NCBI GenBank assembly: GCA_020845475.1
Contig: JADLFN010000017.1
Span: 21,714 to 85,713 of the forward strand
Length of the DNA: 64,000 nucleotides
Direction of reading: 5' to 3'
DNA from: Planctomycetota bacterium
GTDB lineage: Bacteria; Planctomycetota; UBA8742; UBA2392
Shown piece after piece: positions 45,060 to 54,420 of the stretch; position 1 is the first letter of the stretch; each line of letters opens with the position of its first letter. Position numbers and translations under genes: made by a program. The notes beneath the pieces were generated by a model. That model saw nothing but the letters and a program-made list of their open reading frames with translations. It was not told the DNA's origin and made no database searches.

Positions 45060-47288
45060 ATGGCACTCGACCGCAACGACAAAACGCCCGAAGCTGTGCT
45101 TCGGGAAATCGCCACCAAGAAAATCGAAGCCGAGCGCGTGCGCAACGCTGAGTTGATTCAGGAAAACGCGCGCCTGCGCAGCCTGGCCTCGGAGTTGCAG
45201 CAGAAACTCTCGGTGCTCAATGCCGAGGTCGCCAGTTCGCAACGGACCATGCGCCGCGAGCTTGAAGATTACCAACGCAAAGCGCTTGGCGAGATCGACA
45301 GCCTCAAGCACGCCCACGCCGCCTTTGTTGACCAGCTCAAGGATCAGCAGCGCCGCTCAACCGAAGAACTCAACCGCGCGCACGCCCGCGAACTTTCGCA
45401 GTTCCAGAACAAGCAGCAGCGCGTCTTGAGCAAGGTCGAGCAGGAGCAGGAGTTCGAAAGCAAGCGTGTACAGGATCTCTCCGAGGAACTCGCCGCCGAA
45501 AAAACCGAGCGCGCCGCCCTCGAAGATCGTCTGCGCAAGCTGGAAAGTGCCACCAAGCGCAGCGCGGCTAAAGTGGGGCAGCTCACCGGATACGAAGTGC
45601 GCACGCCTGAAGATCTGTTGAATGTCGTGCTCGAGTTCGAGCCGGACGCCGCATTGCAGGCGCTGCGCCGGGAGGTGCGCGATTTGCGCGCCGCCGCCGC
45701 CAACGTGGAGCGCGCCTTTGCACAGGCGGTCAAAGACGATTCCGGCCGCAAAGCGCTCGATGACGCCGGCCATGCGCTGGGCGAGGCCATGCATGTGCCG
45801 GACACTCAGCAGCTCGCACCCGCCAGTGCCGAACTGGTCGAGGATGCGTTCTCGCTCATCGCCGAGGAAGTAGCCGCGCGCGTCAAGGGCAAGCATTACA
45901 GTGTTCTGATTGGCGCGCTGGCCAACGAGACGGCGCGCACACTCAAGGAAGACCGCGAGGACCTGCAATCGCTGCAGCGCCTTGTCGAAATCGCCGAGGG
46001 CACAGAGCTGGCCACGGCCGCGCGCCTGCTGCTCAAGGGCGCGACCTCGCACCAGCAGTCCATGAAAGCCGCGGAACTGGTGCAATCCGAGCTCAAGGAG
46101 CTCAAGCTCGAATTGCGCGACCAGAGCGCCAAGGCCAAGAAACTCGTGGCCGTGGCGGAATCGGGCCTTGCGGGCGAATGGGCCGTCGAGGCGCTTCAGG
46201 CCATGGCCGAGTTGCAGCCCCTGCCCAAGCCCGACGCCGAGGCGGGCAAGCGCAAGATGTACTCGCGCGTCGTCGAGTGCGCCAAGCTGATCTCTGACCG
46301 CATCGACAGCGCCATGAACCTGGGTGCTGAGGCCGAGGCTGCGCTGCGCGAAAGCGATGAAGCCTCAACCTTACTTGAGGGCCTGGTGGCCGGGCTGCAC
46401 GAGCTGCTCGCGGCCGCGCGCCGCGAGGTCATGAGCAAGATCAAGGGCGAGGACGACCAGCGTCTCAAGCTCAAGGCCGAGCGCGCCGCCCTCGAAGCGT
46501 TGGGCAAGCGCGGACAGCGCCTCGCACAGCTCTACGACGAACAATTGCGCGCGCTGGACACAATCTTGAACCAGTGGCGCGCAACCTATGGTGCGTTCTC
46601 TGCGCTTTCGCGCGACGTGCAGCGCATCGTGGGCGGTATCGAGGGCCAGATGCTCGACCTCAACCAACCGCTGGAAAGCGAGGACGGGCGCCGCCTCTAC
46701 GGCATTGTGCACGATCTCAGCGAACACCTGGCCGAGTACCGCGCGCTTTCCGTTATGCGCCAGCGCATGTTCTACCACCTGCAAAACGTCAAGCAGCGCC
46801 CGGCGGAACTCAAGAACGTGCGCGATGCCGCAGCGCGCGTGGTCAACGCCCTGGGCGAGCCATTGCCCGGCGACGGCCCGCGCAACTACCAACTCAACAT
46901 GGCGCGGCTATACGACATCTGGGCGAACCTTGAACAGGTGCGCGGCGGCTCGCACAGTGAGATGGCGGTATGCGGCGAGCGCATTGAGCCGCTGTTCGAA
47001 GCGGTGATGGTGTGGGCCTCAAGCACGCACGTGGAGCAGCTCACAGAGAACGAGCAGAACGACCTGCTGCTCACGCTCTCGTACGTACGCCGGCTCAAGA
47101 AGGAGGCGCTGGGCATTCACGACCGTTCCACGAACAAGCTGGAGCGCGCCTCGGAGATGACGGACCAGTTCGAACACCGCCTGGACGGGATGCGCTTTCC
47201 GGAGGAATGGAACGTGGTGCTTCGCCGTCTCAAGGGCGCCAAGGTCGTGGGCGGCGACGTGGACGAAACCCAGCGCGAGCCGCGCTGA
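45060..47288 (+). CDS. Large coiled-coil protein
   Basis: A 742-residue protein without a recognised family. It is almost entirely helical; residues about 15-170 have strong heptad character (NARLRSLASELQQKLSVLNAEV, written only in part here) and many Glu/Lys/Gln residues. There is no signal peptide or membrane segment, so it is probably cytoplasmic and structural or scaffold-like. GCGAGGGCACC before the ATG gives a weak Shine-Dalgarno sequence. Confidence 0.65.
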   Translation: MALDRNDKTPEAVLREIATKKIEAERVRNAELIQENARLRSLASELQQKLSVLNAEVASSQRTMRRELEDYQRKALGEIDSLKHAHAAFVDQLKDQQRRSTEELNRAHARELSQFQNKQQRVLSKVEQEQEFESKRVQDLSEELAAEKTERAALEDRLRKLESATKRSAAKVGQLTGYEVRTPEDLLNVVLEFEPDAALQALRREVRDLRAAAANVERAFAQAVKDDSGRKALDDAGHALGEAMHVPDTQQLAPASAELVEDAFSLIAEEVAARVKGKHYSVLIGALANETARTLKEDREDLQSLQRLVEIAEGTELATAARLLLKGATSHQQSMKAAELVQSELKELKLELRDQSAKAKKLVAVAESGLAGEWAVEALQAMAELQPLPKPDAEAGKRKMYSRVVECAKLISDRIDSAMNLGAEAEAALRESDEASTLLEGLVAGLHELLAAARREVMSKIKGEDDQRLKLKAERAALEALGKRGQRLAQLYDEQLRALDTILNQWRATYGAFSALSRDVQRIVGGIEGQMLDLNQPLESEDGRRLYGIVHDLSEHLAEYRALSVMRQRMFYHLQNVKQRPAELKNVRDAAARVVNALGEPLPGDGPRNYQLNMARLYDIWANLEQVRGGSHSEMAVCGERIEPLFEAVMVWASSTHVEQLTENEQNDLLLTLSYVRRLKKEALGIHDRSTNKLERASEMTDQFEHRLDGMRFPEEWNVVLRRLKGAKVVGGDVDETQREPR

Positions 47289-47311
47289 ACCGGTAATCAC
47301 GTGAGAGAGCC

Positions 47312-47494
47312 ATGAGTCTCACACCTGCTCTGCTGGTTGCGGCATTGCTTTGTCTGACGGTCGGTTGTCAAAGCGCATTGCCGCGCGCTCTTGTTCGAAC
47401 TCCTCACGCTGATTGTAGATGTCCGAAAGCGCCCACAAACGCGCGCAACGCAAAACTGTTATTGCACGATATGCGGATCTACTTGCAGAAGTGA
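47312..47494 (+). pseudogene. Possible truncated lipoprotein gene at the edge of a low-GC island
   Basis: The first ~25 codons form a good lipoprotein signal (LLVAALLCLTVGC) after a GAGAGAG site. The remaining ~35 codons look like arbitrary frame with no folding signature and run into lower-GC sequence. It may be a lipoprotein gene cut by insertion of the island at 47.4-50.1 kb, or a spurious frame. Confidence 0.35.
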
Positions 47495-47633
47495 GCGCTG
47501 TGCGTTCGGTGCAGTTTGTGCGTTGCGTTGGAATTTCAACAACTACAAAGAAATAATGTCTCAATACTTGGACAGCGCCATAGGGTGGGGGTATCCTTGA
47601 ACAGGCACTATCCCTTTCAAATGGAGCAAGGAA

Positions 47634-48341
47634 ATGAACGGCAAAAAGTGGGTTAGCAGGTTGGCGATGGTCGTGTGGGCGTTTGTGTTCTTGATGTTGC
47701 ATCAAGTGCTCGCTCTGGCACCGAGGTCAAGTTGTTCCTTCGGGCCGTACCCGAACACAACGGGTGTCGGCTTCACTTACAACGGCTCAGCCGGTGGCGC
47801 GACCAGCGCATCGATTTCGGGCACCATTACAGGCGAGGCAGGAAAGACGAAGAGCGGCACAGCGATCGCATGGGATCGGAAGAACTGGAGTTGCACACAC
47901 CCGGGCGGGACAAATCCTAACTGGCGCGTTCAGCTTGGCGGCAAAGTTCAAGCCAAGGTCAGTCTTTCAGGAAGCGTGCCAAGCAAGAGCACGACCTACC
48001 ACGCCGATGCCTATGGCTCTTTGTACTTTGAAGGTTATCGCGGGCAGTACCTTTCGAATTACTCCAAGACCGCTACCGCAAGTACCGTCAATCTCGACCC
48101 GGAGGATACATCTGAGCACACGTCTTACGGCGAATTCGACCGCTCGGTCGCATATGGGGTTGATTGGGATGGAAGCGCCTTTGACTTGAGCATCTGGTAC
48201 AAAGTGAATACGGGCGGGGCCATTTCGACCAATCGCGGCGAGATCGTCCTGCACTCCGACGCAAGCCTTTTGACACCGATCGAAGGCGTGGCGCAAGCAA
48301 AGGACGGCGCCACGGTCATTGATTCGTTCTTGCTGGACTAG
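47634..48341 (+). CDS. Hypothetical secreted protein of the low-GC island
   Basis: A 235-residue protein. The signal peptide (LAMVVWAFVFLMLHQVLALA) is followed by a Ser/Thr/Gly-rich beta body. No family is recognised. An AAGGAA Shine-Dalgarno sequence supports the start. Codon use and GC are clearly lower than in the flanking genes, suggesting later acquisition. The next gene begins three bases after its stop codon. Confidence 0.6.
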   Translation: MNGKKWVSRLAMVVWAFVFLMLHQVLALAPRSSCSFGPYPNTTGVGFTYNGSAGGATSASISGTITGEAGKTKSGTAIAWDRKNWSCTHPGGTNPNWRVQLGGKVQAKVSLSGSVPSKSTTYHADAYGSLYFEGYRGQYLSNYSKTATASTVNLDPEDTSEHTSYGEFDRSVAYGVDWDGSAFDLSIWYKVNTGGAISTNRGEIVLHSDASLLTPIEGVAQAKDGATVIDSFLLD

Positions 48342-48344
48342 CCC

Positions 48345-50090
48345 ATGGCCGCTCCTGAGAGCAAGCGGACTCGAAACAGCATCGCTTTGGCCGTGCTCTT
48401 ATTGGGCCTGTGTGCCCTCGTTGGGCTGATCATTGTCTGGTCTTCGCACCACAATATGCCCCGTCCCGAGACCGCGATGGAGCCGGAGAAGTCGGCAGCG
48501 GCCACCGACCCTGCGGCAAATGTTGCACTGCGCTCCATGGTGCATCACGCACCTCCGGCAAACGTCAAGAGTGCCGACAAGAGCGCCGAGGCCCATGCAA
48601 GGCAGTTGCAGCAGCGTGTGGTGGTTGGATTCGTGGATGACCGCGGCATCCCCGTAGCATACTTCAAGTGTCGGTACGCCCTGCTGAGTCGGGACGCCAT
48701 CCAAAAGGAGAGTAGAGAAGGTGCTCAGACACCACGTTCACCGGAAGAAAGATATCCGTTTGAGGCGACATCGAACGTCGAGGGACAAGTCGAGCTGCTC
48801 GAAGAGCGCGACTTTACGGGGTTCAAGGCGTGCGCCATTCGCTGTATTGGTCTATCGCCCGGATGGGTCGTAGCCGAGCGCGGTGACCCAAGTGAGCATT
48901 CGCTTATTGGCGAACACTATGCCAACCTGAGCGACGCCGGCGGGCGCGTGGTTGTGAGGCTTCGCAAGACACATCAGATTCAAGTTTATATCAAGTACGC
49001 GGATGGCGTTCCTTTTGAGGGCCCCGCGGGGCTGTCGGTCTATGCGGAAGACGATAGCGGTTTTCTGCTTCAATCGCGCCGCGTGGTTGTTGCCGGAGAA
49101 TACGTAACATTCGAAATCCCCGATAGGCACGGCAAGGTCACTATAGGAGCCGGCGCGGATCGACTTGGATTTCGGACAAACAGCGAGTGGCGTTTTGTTG
49201 GCAACGAGATTGAGGCCTTCCTGACGCTGGTCATTGACGCCGACCCGGATCAGTTCGTTTTGATCGTCCACTTTGAAAATTGGCCGGGTGCTGAATCCGT
49301 CGAGGTGGAAGTGTGCGGCGCGTCGGGAAATGCCCACGTTGAGGCTTCGGTTCCGGCCGGCAAGTCATGGAAGACGCTGCGCGCGCACAACTATGGCGGA
49401 TGTATCGTCAAGGCTCGAGGCAAAGCGGGCATATGGCGTAGCGAGTACTTTTTGCCCAAACCGGGAACGACCAAAGAACTCGTTGCAATACCTATGAAAG
49501 GATTTCGGGTGCGTGCGCGGCTGGTCGATGCGGCTGGACAACCGGTCTACCCCGGGCACATCAACTCACTGGAGAGCGCGTATCCTTCATGGAGGTTGGT
49601 GTCCAAGGCAAGCGTTACGGAGGACGTTTGCCGTTCTGCGGAGTTCATGACTCGCGTGGGGAAAACCGGTGTCGGTGAATTGCTTGATCTCTACCCCGGC
49701 GAAGTCGACCTCATCTTTGACGCATGGAACTATGAAGTCATGCGCAAGACAGTCGTGGGGCGAGAGGGCGAGGTCATTGATCTCGGCGATGTCACCTTGG
49801 AGCCAGCCAGAGGCAGGATTGAGGTCGTCCTTGAAAATCGAAATCCGGAAATCGCCTATTACGTCTGGCTGTTCAGCCCAGTCGGCGGCGACACCATCGC
49901 GCTCAACCGCGATCTTCGAGTAGATCTCTCCGTGTTTGAAAGAATCGCACGACGAGCCTATGTCGTTCACGTCGCGGCGGGCAACGGTGGGCGCGGCGTC
50001 AATATTGACGTCAACTTCGAGACTGGCGATATCGTCACACTTAAAGTTGACGTTAAAGAACTGAAGCCCCCCGAAGTCACTCCAAAGTAG
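48345..50090 (+). CDS. Membrane-anchored beta-repeat protein of the low-GC island
   Basis: A 581-residue protein with one N-terminal helix (IALAVLLLGLCALVGLIIVW) and a large extracytoplasmic part. The body has several segments like carboxypeptidase-regulatory or Ig-like domains (VVVGFVDDRGIPVAYFKCRY, RVRARLVDAAGQPVYPGH, VIDLGDVTLEPARGRIEVVL). The function is unknown. It is tightly coupled to the preceding gene. Confidence 0.65.
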   Translation: MAAPESKRTRNSIALAVLLLGLCALVGLIIVWSSHHNMPRPETAMEPEKSAAATDPAANVALRSMVHHAPPANVKSADKSAEAHARQLQQRVVVGFVDDRGIPVAYFKCRYALLSRDAIQKESREGAQTPRSPEERYPFEATSNVEGQVELLEERDFTGFKACAIRCIGLSPGWVVAERGDPSEHSLIGEHYANLSDAGGRVVVRLRKTHQIQVYIKYADGVPFEGPAGLSVYAEDDSGFLLQSRRVVVAGEYVTFEIPDRHGKVTIGAGADRLGFRTNSEWRFVGNEIEAFLTLVIDADPDQFVLIVHFENWPGAESVEVEVCGASGNAHVEASVPAGKSWKTLRAHNYGGCIVKARGKAGIWRSEYFLPKPGTTKELVAIPMKGFRVRARLVDAAGQPVYPGHINSLESAYPSWRLVSKASVTEDVCRSAEFMTRVGKTGVGELLDLYPGEVDLIFDAWNYEVMRKTVVGREGEVIDLGDVTLEPARGRIEVVLENRNPEIAYYVWLFSPVGGDTIALNRDLRVDLSVFERIARRAYVVHVAAGNGGRGVNIDVNFETGDIVTLKVDVKELKPPEVTPK

Positions 50091-50111
50091 GCCGACTGTG
50101 GCCACTCGTTC

Positions 50112-51257
50112 TTACCCGCGGCGCAGGACGCTGACGAGGCAGCGCAGGCTTCCGAACAGGCGGTAGCTGCTGGTGCAGTTCACGGGGCGCACTTCGTAGC
50201 CTGCGCTTTGCCACACTTTAGCCGCGGCTTCGTTGAGCGCCTCGGCCCCATCAAACGTGGGCATGTACACCACACGCTGGCCATCGCGCTGATCCAGAAT
50301 CGCATTGAGATAAGTCAGATACGTGCGGCCATCTTTGCCCGGGGCCAGCGGGATGCGCTTGACGGAGTAGCCGGCCTTGGCGCATTGCTCGGCCACGGCA
50401 TCAAACGCGGCGCAGGTCTTTTCACTGAAATCGGGCCCGCCCTTGAGGGGCTGCGCCGCAGCCTGCTCAAGCGAAAGCGCGGCACGCGCCGCGCGCGGGT
50501 CGCCCACGAGCACGGTGCGGTTGCCCGCGGCCATCAGGTACATGCCTGCGTGGTGGTCGAGCGGCGTATCGAGCAGCACGACTTCGCGGCCGAGGATTTT
50601 TTCCAGGCGGTGCCTGAGTTCGGCTTCGGTTTCGACGGTGAGCTGCAGGTTGCGGCGGCGCACGTTGGGCGTAACAAAGACAGTCTCATCGTCGGCCACG
50701 AAATCGCCGCCGTCAAAGAACAGCTCGCTGCGCACGGCCACGGCGTTGGGCGCCAGCGCCTTGGCGAGGCTTTCGCCCGCACTTTCGTCGCCCTTGCGCT
50801 GGGGCCAGACATCGGCGCCCAGTTCGCCCTTGGGCGAGAGAATCGTGACGGCGCGCGCGCCGCCGGCCGGAGAGAGGGCCAGCCAGCGGTCACGCGACCA
50901 CGAGGTGATTTCGTGATCGACCACGACCGGGTTCAGCTTGCAGGAGGTGGCGCCCACAAACGCGCGCAGCGTCTCGAAATCCGCCTGGCGGCGCACTACC
51001 ACGTGCACCGTAAGAACGGGCAAAGCGCGCAGGAAATCGCGGTAGGGCACGCTGACAATCTCCGCCGAATCCGGCGTGTAGTGAATCACCAGCTCTTCAA
51101 TCGCGCCGTCGCAGTCGCTTTGCAGCGCACCCACCGTCGAGCGAGGCGCCGCCTTGGGGGCCCCGCCGAGAAAGGGCATCGCAACCAGCGCGGCTACGAT
51201 GCCCAGCACGATGCCCAAGGGCCATTGAAGCAGGTTGGATTTCGCGAACGTGTTCAT
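50112..51257 (-). CDS. Membrane-anchored agmatine-deiminase/PAD-like hydrolase
   Basis: A 381-residue protein. After an N-terminal helix (LQWPLGIVLGIVAALVAMPF), the guanidine-modifying (PAD_porph) signatures are present: EITSWSRDRW, LFFDGGDFV, LDHHAGMYLM, and GSLRCLVSV with the nucleophilic Cys near the C-terminus. Agmatine or peptidyl-arginine deimination at the membrane surface is possible. The motifs are looser than in true agmatine deiminase, and the substrate is uncertain. Confidence 0.72.
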   Translation of the reverse strand: MNTFAKSNLLQWPLGIVLGIVAALVAMPFLGGAPKAAPRSTVGALQSDCDGAIEELVIHYTPDSAEIVSVPYRDFLRALPVLTVHVVVRRQADFETLRAFVGATSCKLNPVVVDHEITSWSRDRWLALSPAGGARAVTILSPKGELGADVWPQRKGDESAGESLAKALAPNAVAVRSELFFDGGDFVADDETVFVTPNVRRRNLQLTVETEAELRHRLEKILGREVVLLDTPLDHHAGMYLMAAGNRTVLVGDPRAARAALSLEQAAAQPLKGGPDFSEKTCAAFDAVAEQCAKAGYSVKRIPLAPGKDGRTYLTYLNAILDQRDGQRVVYMPTFDGAEALNEAAAKVWQSAGYEVRPVNCTSSYRLFGSLRCLVSVLRRG

Positions 51258-51281
51258 GGCATCCCCCTTGGGTTGACGTAA

Positions 51282-51818
51282 CTACTTCTCGGAGCGCACA
51301 ACGGGCTTGGCGGCCTCATCCTTGATGCGGATGGGCCTTTCGATCAGGTCGTCCTTGCCAAAGCTGAAGGCCACGGCCTGGTTCTCGGCCAGCGCCACCT
51401 TTGTTTCGAGCGTGAGCGTCTGTTTTTCTCCTGCGGCGAGTGTGACTTCCTTGGAGAGTTCCCAGAGAACTTCGGGGCGGGCGGGCATGCGCGAACGCGA
51501 TTCAACGTCACGGCCGGTCATGCACAGGTCGATGGTCTTGGTGACGGCCTTGTCCGTGGTGTTCGTGATCTCGACCGTGAGCACGGGCTTCTCGCCTGCG
51601 GCGTAGGACTCTTTGTCCGTCTTCAGTGTGATCGTGCAGCCGCCTTCTTCAAGCGTGGGCACTGAAATGTAGGGCTTGATCGTGCGTAGATTCTCCGCAG
51701 TCTTCACTTCTTCTTCGGCGGCGTCGGCACCGTGCGGCGTAAGCAGGGCGATGCTGGCGACCATCGTGAACGCGGCAATGCCCAGCATGCCCAGCGTGTT
51801 CTTCCCAAGAATACTCAT
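51282..51818 (-). CDS. Hypothetical exported protein with Ig-like domain
   Basis: A 178-residue protein: signal-like helix (MLGIAAFTMVASIALL), then a beta-sandwich with the pattern KESYAAGEKPVLTVEITNTTD, as in BsuPI/intracellular proteinase inhibitor-like domains. An AAGGAG Shine-Dalgarno sequence fixes the ATG. It lies 24 bases upstream of the PAD-like gene on the same strand, so the two are probably co-transcribed. Confidence 0.65.
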   Translation of the reverse strand: MSILGKNTLGMLGIAAFTMVASIALLTPHGADAAEEEVKTAENLRTIKPYISVPTLEEGGCTITLKTDKESYAAGEKPVLTVEITNTTDKAVTKTIDLCMTGRDVESRSRMPARPEVLWELSKEVTLAAGEKQTLTLETKVALAENQAVAFSFGKDDLIERPIRIKDEAAKPVVRSEK

Positions 51819-52018
51819 GGCTACTCCTTCGGTTATGAGGCCCCCATCGGCCATCGCGAGTAATACGGGGCATCGGCGCGGCCGTTTCACGGCACTATGT
51901 AAGCGTTGTGTAAAAGGCGGAAACGGGGCTGAAATCAGGGCTTACAAAGCCGCGCTGAAGAAAGTTCTTGCGCCGGGCGCCACGCTGCTACATTGCGCTT
52001 TCACGCAAGGGGCCACCC

Positions 52019-53329
52019 GTGACTACCGCAACTTCGAACGAACTCGATTTCGGCAATGCCACTTCGCTGGATGCTTCGCTTTCCGACAACGTGCGCGGCC
52101 TCAAGGGCAGCGAGATTTTGAAGATCGCGGCTTCCGTGCGCGAGATGATTGCCGCGGGCAAGAAGGTGTGCAACCTGACGGTGGGCGATTTCAACAGCAA
52201 GCAATTCCCTATTCCCACCGGATTGCGCGAAGGCATCGCGCGCGCTCTGCAAAACGGTGAAACCAACTATCCGCCCTCGGATGGCGTGCTCTCGCTGCGC
52301 AAGGCTGTGGCCGATTACGTGGCGCGCGAATTTGGCGTACGCTATCCCTTGGAAAGCGTGCTTATTGCTGCGGGCGCACGGCCGATTCTTTACGGCACTT
52401 ACCGCTGCGTGCTGAACCCCGGCGACACGGTGATCTATTCGCTGCCAAGCTGGAACAACAACCACTACACCTGGATCACGCAGGCCAAGGCGATCGAAGT
52501 GGCCGCGCATGAAAAAGACGGCTTCCAGCCCACGCTTGACCTGCTTGCGCCGCACCTCAAGAACGCCAACCTGCTCTGCCTGTGCACGCCCAGCAACCCG
52601 ACGGGAACGCTGATCGCGCCCGACGAGCTCAAGCGCATCTCCGAGGCTGTGTGCGAGGAAAACGTGCGCCGCGCCAAGGCGGGCAAACGCGCGCTGTTCA
52701 TGATGCACGACCAGGTTTATGCCTCGCTCGTCTATGGCAATGCCAAGCACGCGCACCCTGTGGCGCTCGTGCCCGAATCTGCGCCGTGGGTGATTTCGCT
52801 CGACGCCATTTCGAAATCCATGGCCGCCACGGGCGTGCGCGTGGGCTGGGTCACAGCCGCGCCGGCTGTCGTCGCGCGCATGCGCGATTTTCTGGGCCAC
52901 GTGGGCGCCTGGGCGCCGCGCGCCGAGCAAGTGGCCGTAGCCGAATTCCTGGGCAACACGGAGGCGTTAGGCAAATTCCGCGGCGAGATGGACGCCAAGG
53001 TCAAGGCCTTGCTCAACGCGCTCTATGGCGGCTTTGCGGCCATGAAGAAGTCAGGCCTGCCGGTGGAATGCGTGGAGCCGCAGGGCGCGATTTACCTGTC
53101 GCTGCAACTCAAGCTGATCGGCAAAACGTTCAAGGGCAAGAAGATCGCCACGAACGCCGACATCGGCGCGCTCTTGCTTGAAGAGGCGGGCATGGCGGTG
53201 GTTCCGTTCCAGGCCTTTGGCCTGAAGGACGAAACCGGCTGGTTCAGGCTCTCGGTGGGCGCCGTTTCGCCGGCGGATATCGAACAATGCCTGCCGCGCG
53301 TCAAAGCCCTGCTTGAAGCCGTGAAATAA
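52019..53329 (+). CDS. Class I/II PLP-dependent aminotransferase
   Basis: A 436-residue fold-type I aminotransferase. The PLP lysine is in SLDAISKSMAATGVRVGW, and CTPSNPTG and PWFRLSVG-like GWFRLSVG supply the cofactor and substrate arginine sites. It resembles aspartate/alanine aminotransferases. A GTG start at 52019 with AAGGGG upstream is preferred; an in-frame ATG 17 codons earlier is possible. The amino acid specificity cannot be called. Confidence 0.88.
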   Translation: MTTATSNELDFGNATSLDASLSDNVRGLKGSEILKIAASVREMIAAGKKVCNLTVGDFNSKQFPIPTGLREGIARALQNGETNYPPSDGVLSLRKAVADYVAREFGVRYPLESVLIAAGARPILYGTYRCVLNPGDTVIYSLPSWNNNHYTWITQAKAIEVAAHEKDGFQPTLDLLAPHLKNANLLCLCTPSNPTGTLIAPDELKRISEAVCEENVRRAKAGKRALFMMHDQVYASLVYGNAKHAHPVALVPESAPWVISLDAISKSMAATGVRVGWVTAAPAVVARMRDFLGHVGAWAPRAEQVAVAEFLGNTEALGKFRGEMDAKVKALLNALYGGFAAMKKSGLPVECVEPQGAIYLSLQLKLIGKTFKGKKIATNADIGALLLEEAGMAVVPFQAFGLKDETGWFRLSVGAVSPADIEQCLPRVKALLEAVK

Positions 53330-53450
53330 GCCACAACGCACAACCTCGCCCACTTATCCGCCGGCGCGCATTCTGGAATGCCCGGGTCGGCCTCCCTGTT
53401 AAGTCAGCAAGCGCGTAACCGCGATTCGCAACTACGCGCGGGAGGGGCTT

Positions 53451-54308
53451 ATGGCGAACCATTTCAAGACACTTCTGCTCATGGCCGCGCTGACGGGTCT
53501 GGCCTTGGTCGTGGGATATCTGCTGGGCGGTCAGGGCGGCATGGTGATCGCATTTGTCGTGGCCGCGGTCATGAATTTTGTGAGCTACTGGTTCTCGGAC
53601 AAGATTGTGCTCGCGCTCTACCGTGCCCGCGAACTGGCTCCGCACGAAGCGCCGGAGATTCACGCACTGGTCGATGAGCTCGCGCGCCGGGCGGAGATTC
53701 CAAAGCCGCGCGTTTATATTGTTCCAAGTTCGACGCCCAACGCTTTTGCAACGGGCCGCAACCCAAGCCATGCCGCAGTCGCGGTGACCGAGGGCATCCT
53801 GGAAATCCTGACGCGCGACGAACTCATGGCCGTACTGGCGCACGAGCTGGGCCACGTGCGCAACCGCGACATCCTGGTGGGCACGATCGCCGCTACGGTA
53901 GCGGGCGCGATCTCCATGCTTGCCAACATGTTCATGTGGACATCGATGATGGGCGGGCGCGACAACGAGCGTGACGACAGCCCCTTTGGGGCCATCGGCG
54001 CGCTAATGGCCATGTTCTTTGCGCCCATTGCCGCAGCCATGATTCAGATGGCGATTTCGCGCTCGCGCGAGTACAGCGCCGACGAAACCGCGGCCAAGCT
54101 CATGGGATCGGGCCGGCCGTTGGCCAATGCGTTGCGCAAGCTGCACAACGGCAACCTGTACCTGGCCATGAACGGCCAGGAGGCGCGCGTGGAACCCGCC
54201 ACGGCGCACATGTTCATCGTCAACCCGCTCAGCGGGCGGGGCTTTGCCAGCCTGTTCTCAACGCACCCGCCGGTCGAGGAGCGCATCGCGCGGCTGGAAG
54301 CGATGTAA
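53451..54308 (+). CDS. htpX: Membrane zinc metalloprotease HtpX
   Basis: A 285-residue protein with HELGHVRNRD (zinc site HExxH), two N-terminal helices, two central helices (ATVAGAISMLANMFMW, IGALMAMFFAPIAAAMI) and the third ligand in SREYSADE. It is a quality-control protease for misfolded inner-membrane proteins. GGAGGGG precedes the ATG. Confidence 0.95.
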   Translation: MANHFKTLLLMAALTGLALVVGYLLGGQGGMVIAFVVAAVMNFVSYWFSDKIVLALYRARELAPHEAPEIHALVDELARRAEIPKPRVYIVPSSTPNAFATGRNPSHAAVAVTEGILEILTRDELMAVLAHELGHVRNRDILVGTIAATVAGAISMLANMFMWTSMMGGRDNERDDSPFGAIGALMAMFFAPIAAAMIQMAISRSREYSADETAAKLMGSGRPLANALRKLHNGNLYLAMNGQEARVEPATAHMFIVNPLSGRGFASLFSTHPPVEERIARLEAM

Positions 54309-54420
54309 CTCCGTCGTCGGTCTTCGGTATTCGGTCGTCGGAAAAAACAAAGGCACCCGGAAAACCGGATGCCCTTGTTGTTCTTGCCGACCACCGACGA
54401 CCGGCTACCGACGACCGACT
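54309..54420. repeat. Iterated-word hairpin (TCGGTCTTCGG word) enclosing a terminator
   Basis: The left arm GTCGTCGGTCTTCGG, ATTCGGTCGTCGG is complemented on the right by CCGACCACCGACGACCGG and CTACCGACGACCG. Inside lies a smaller hairpin, AAGGCACCCGG/CCGGATGCCCTT, that can terminate both convergent genes. It uses the same word as the element at 10369. Confidence 0.75.
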
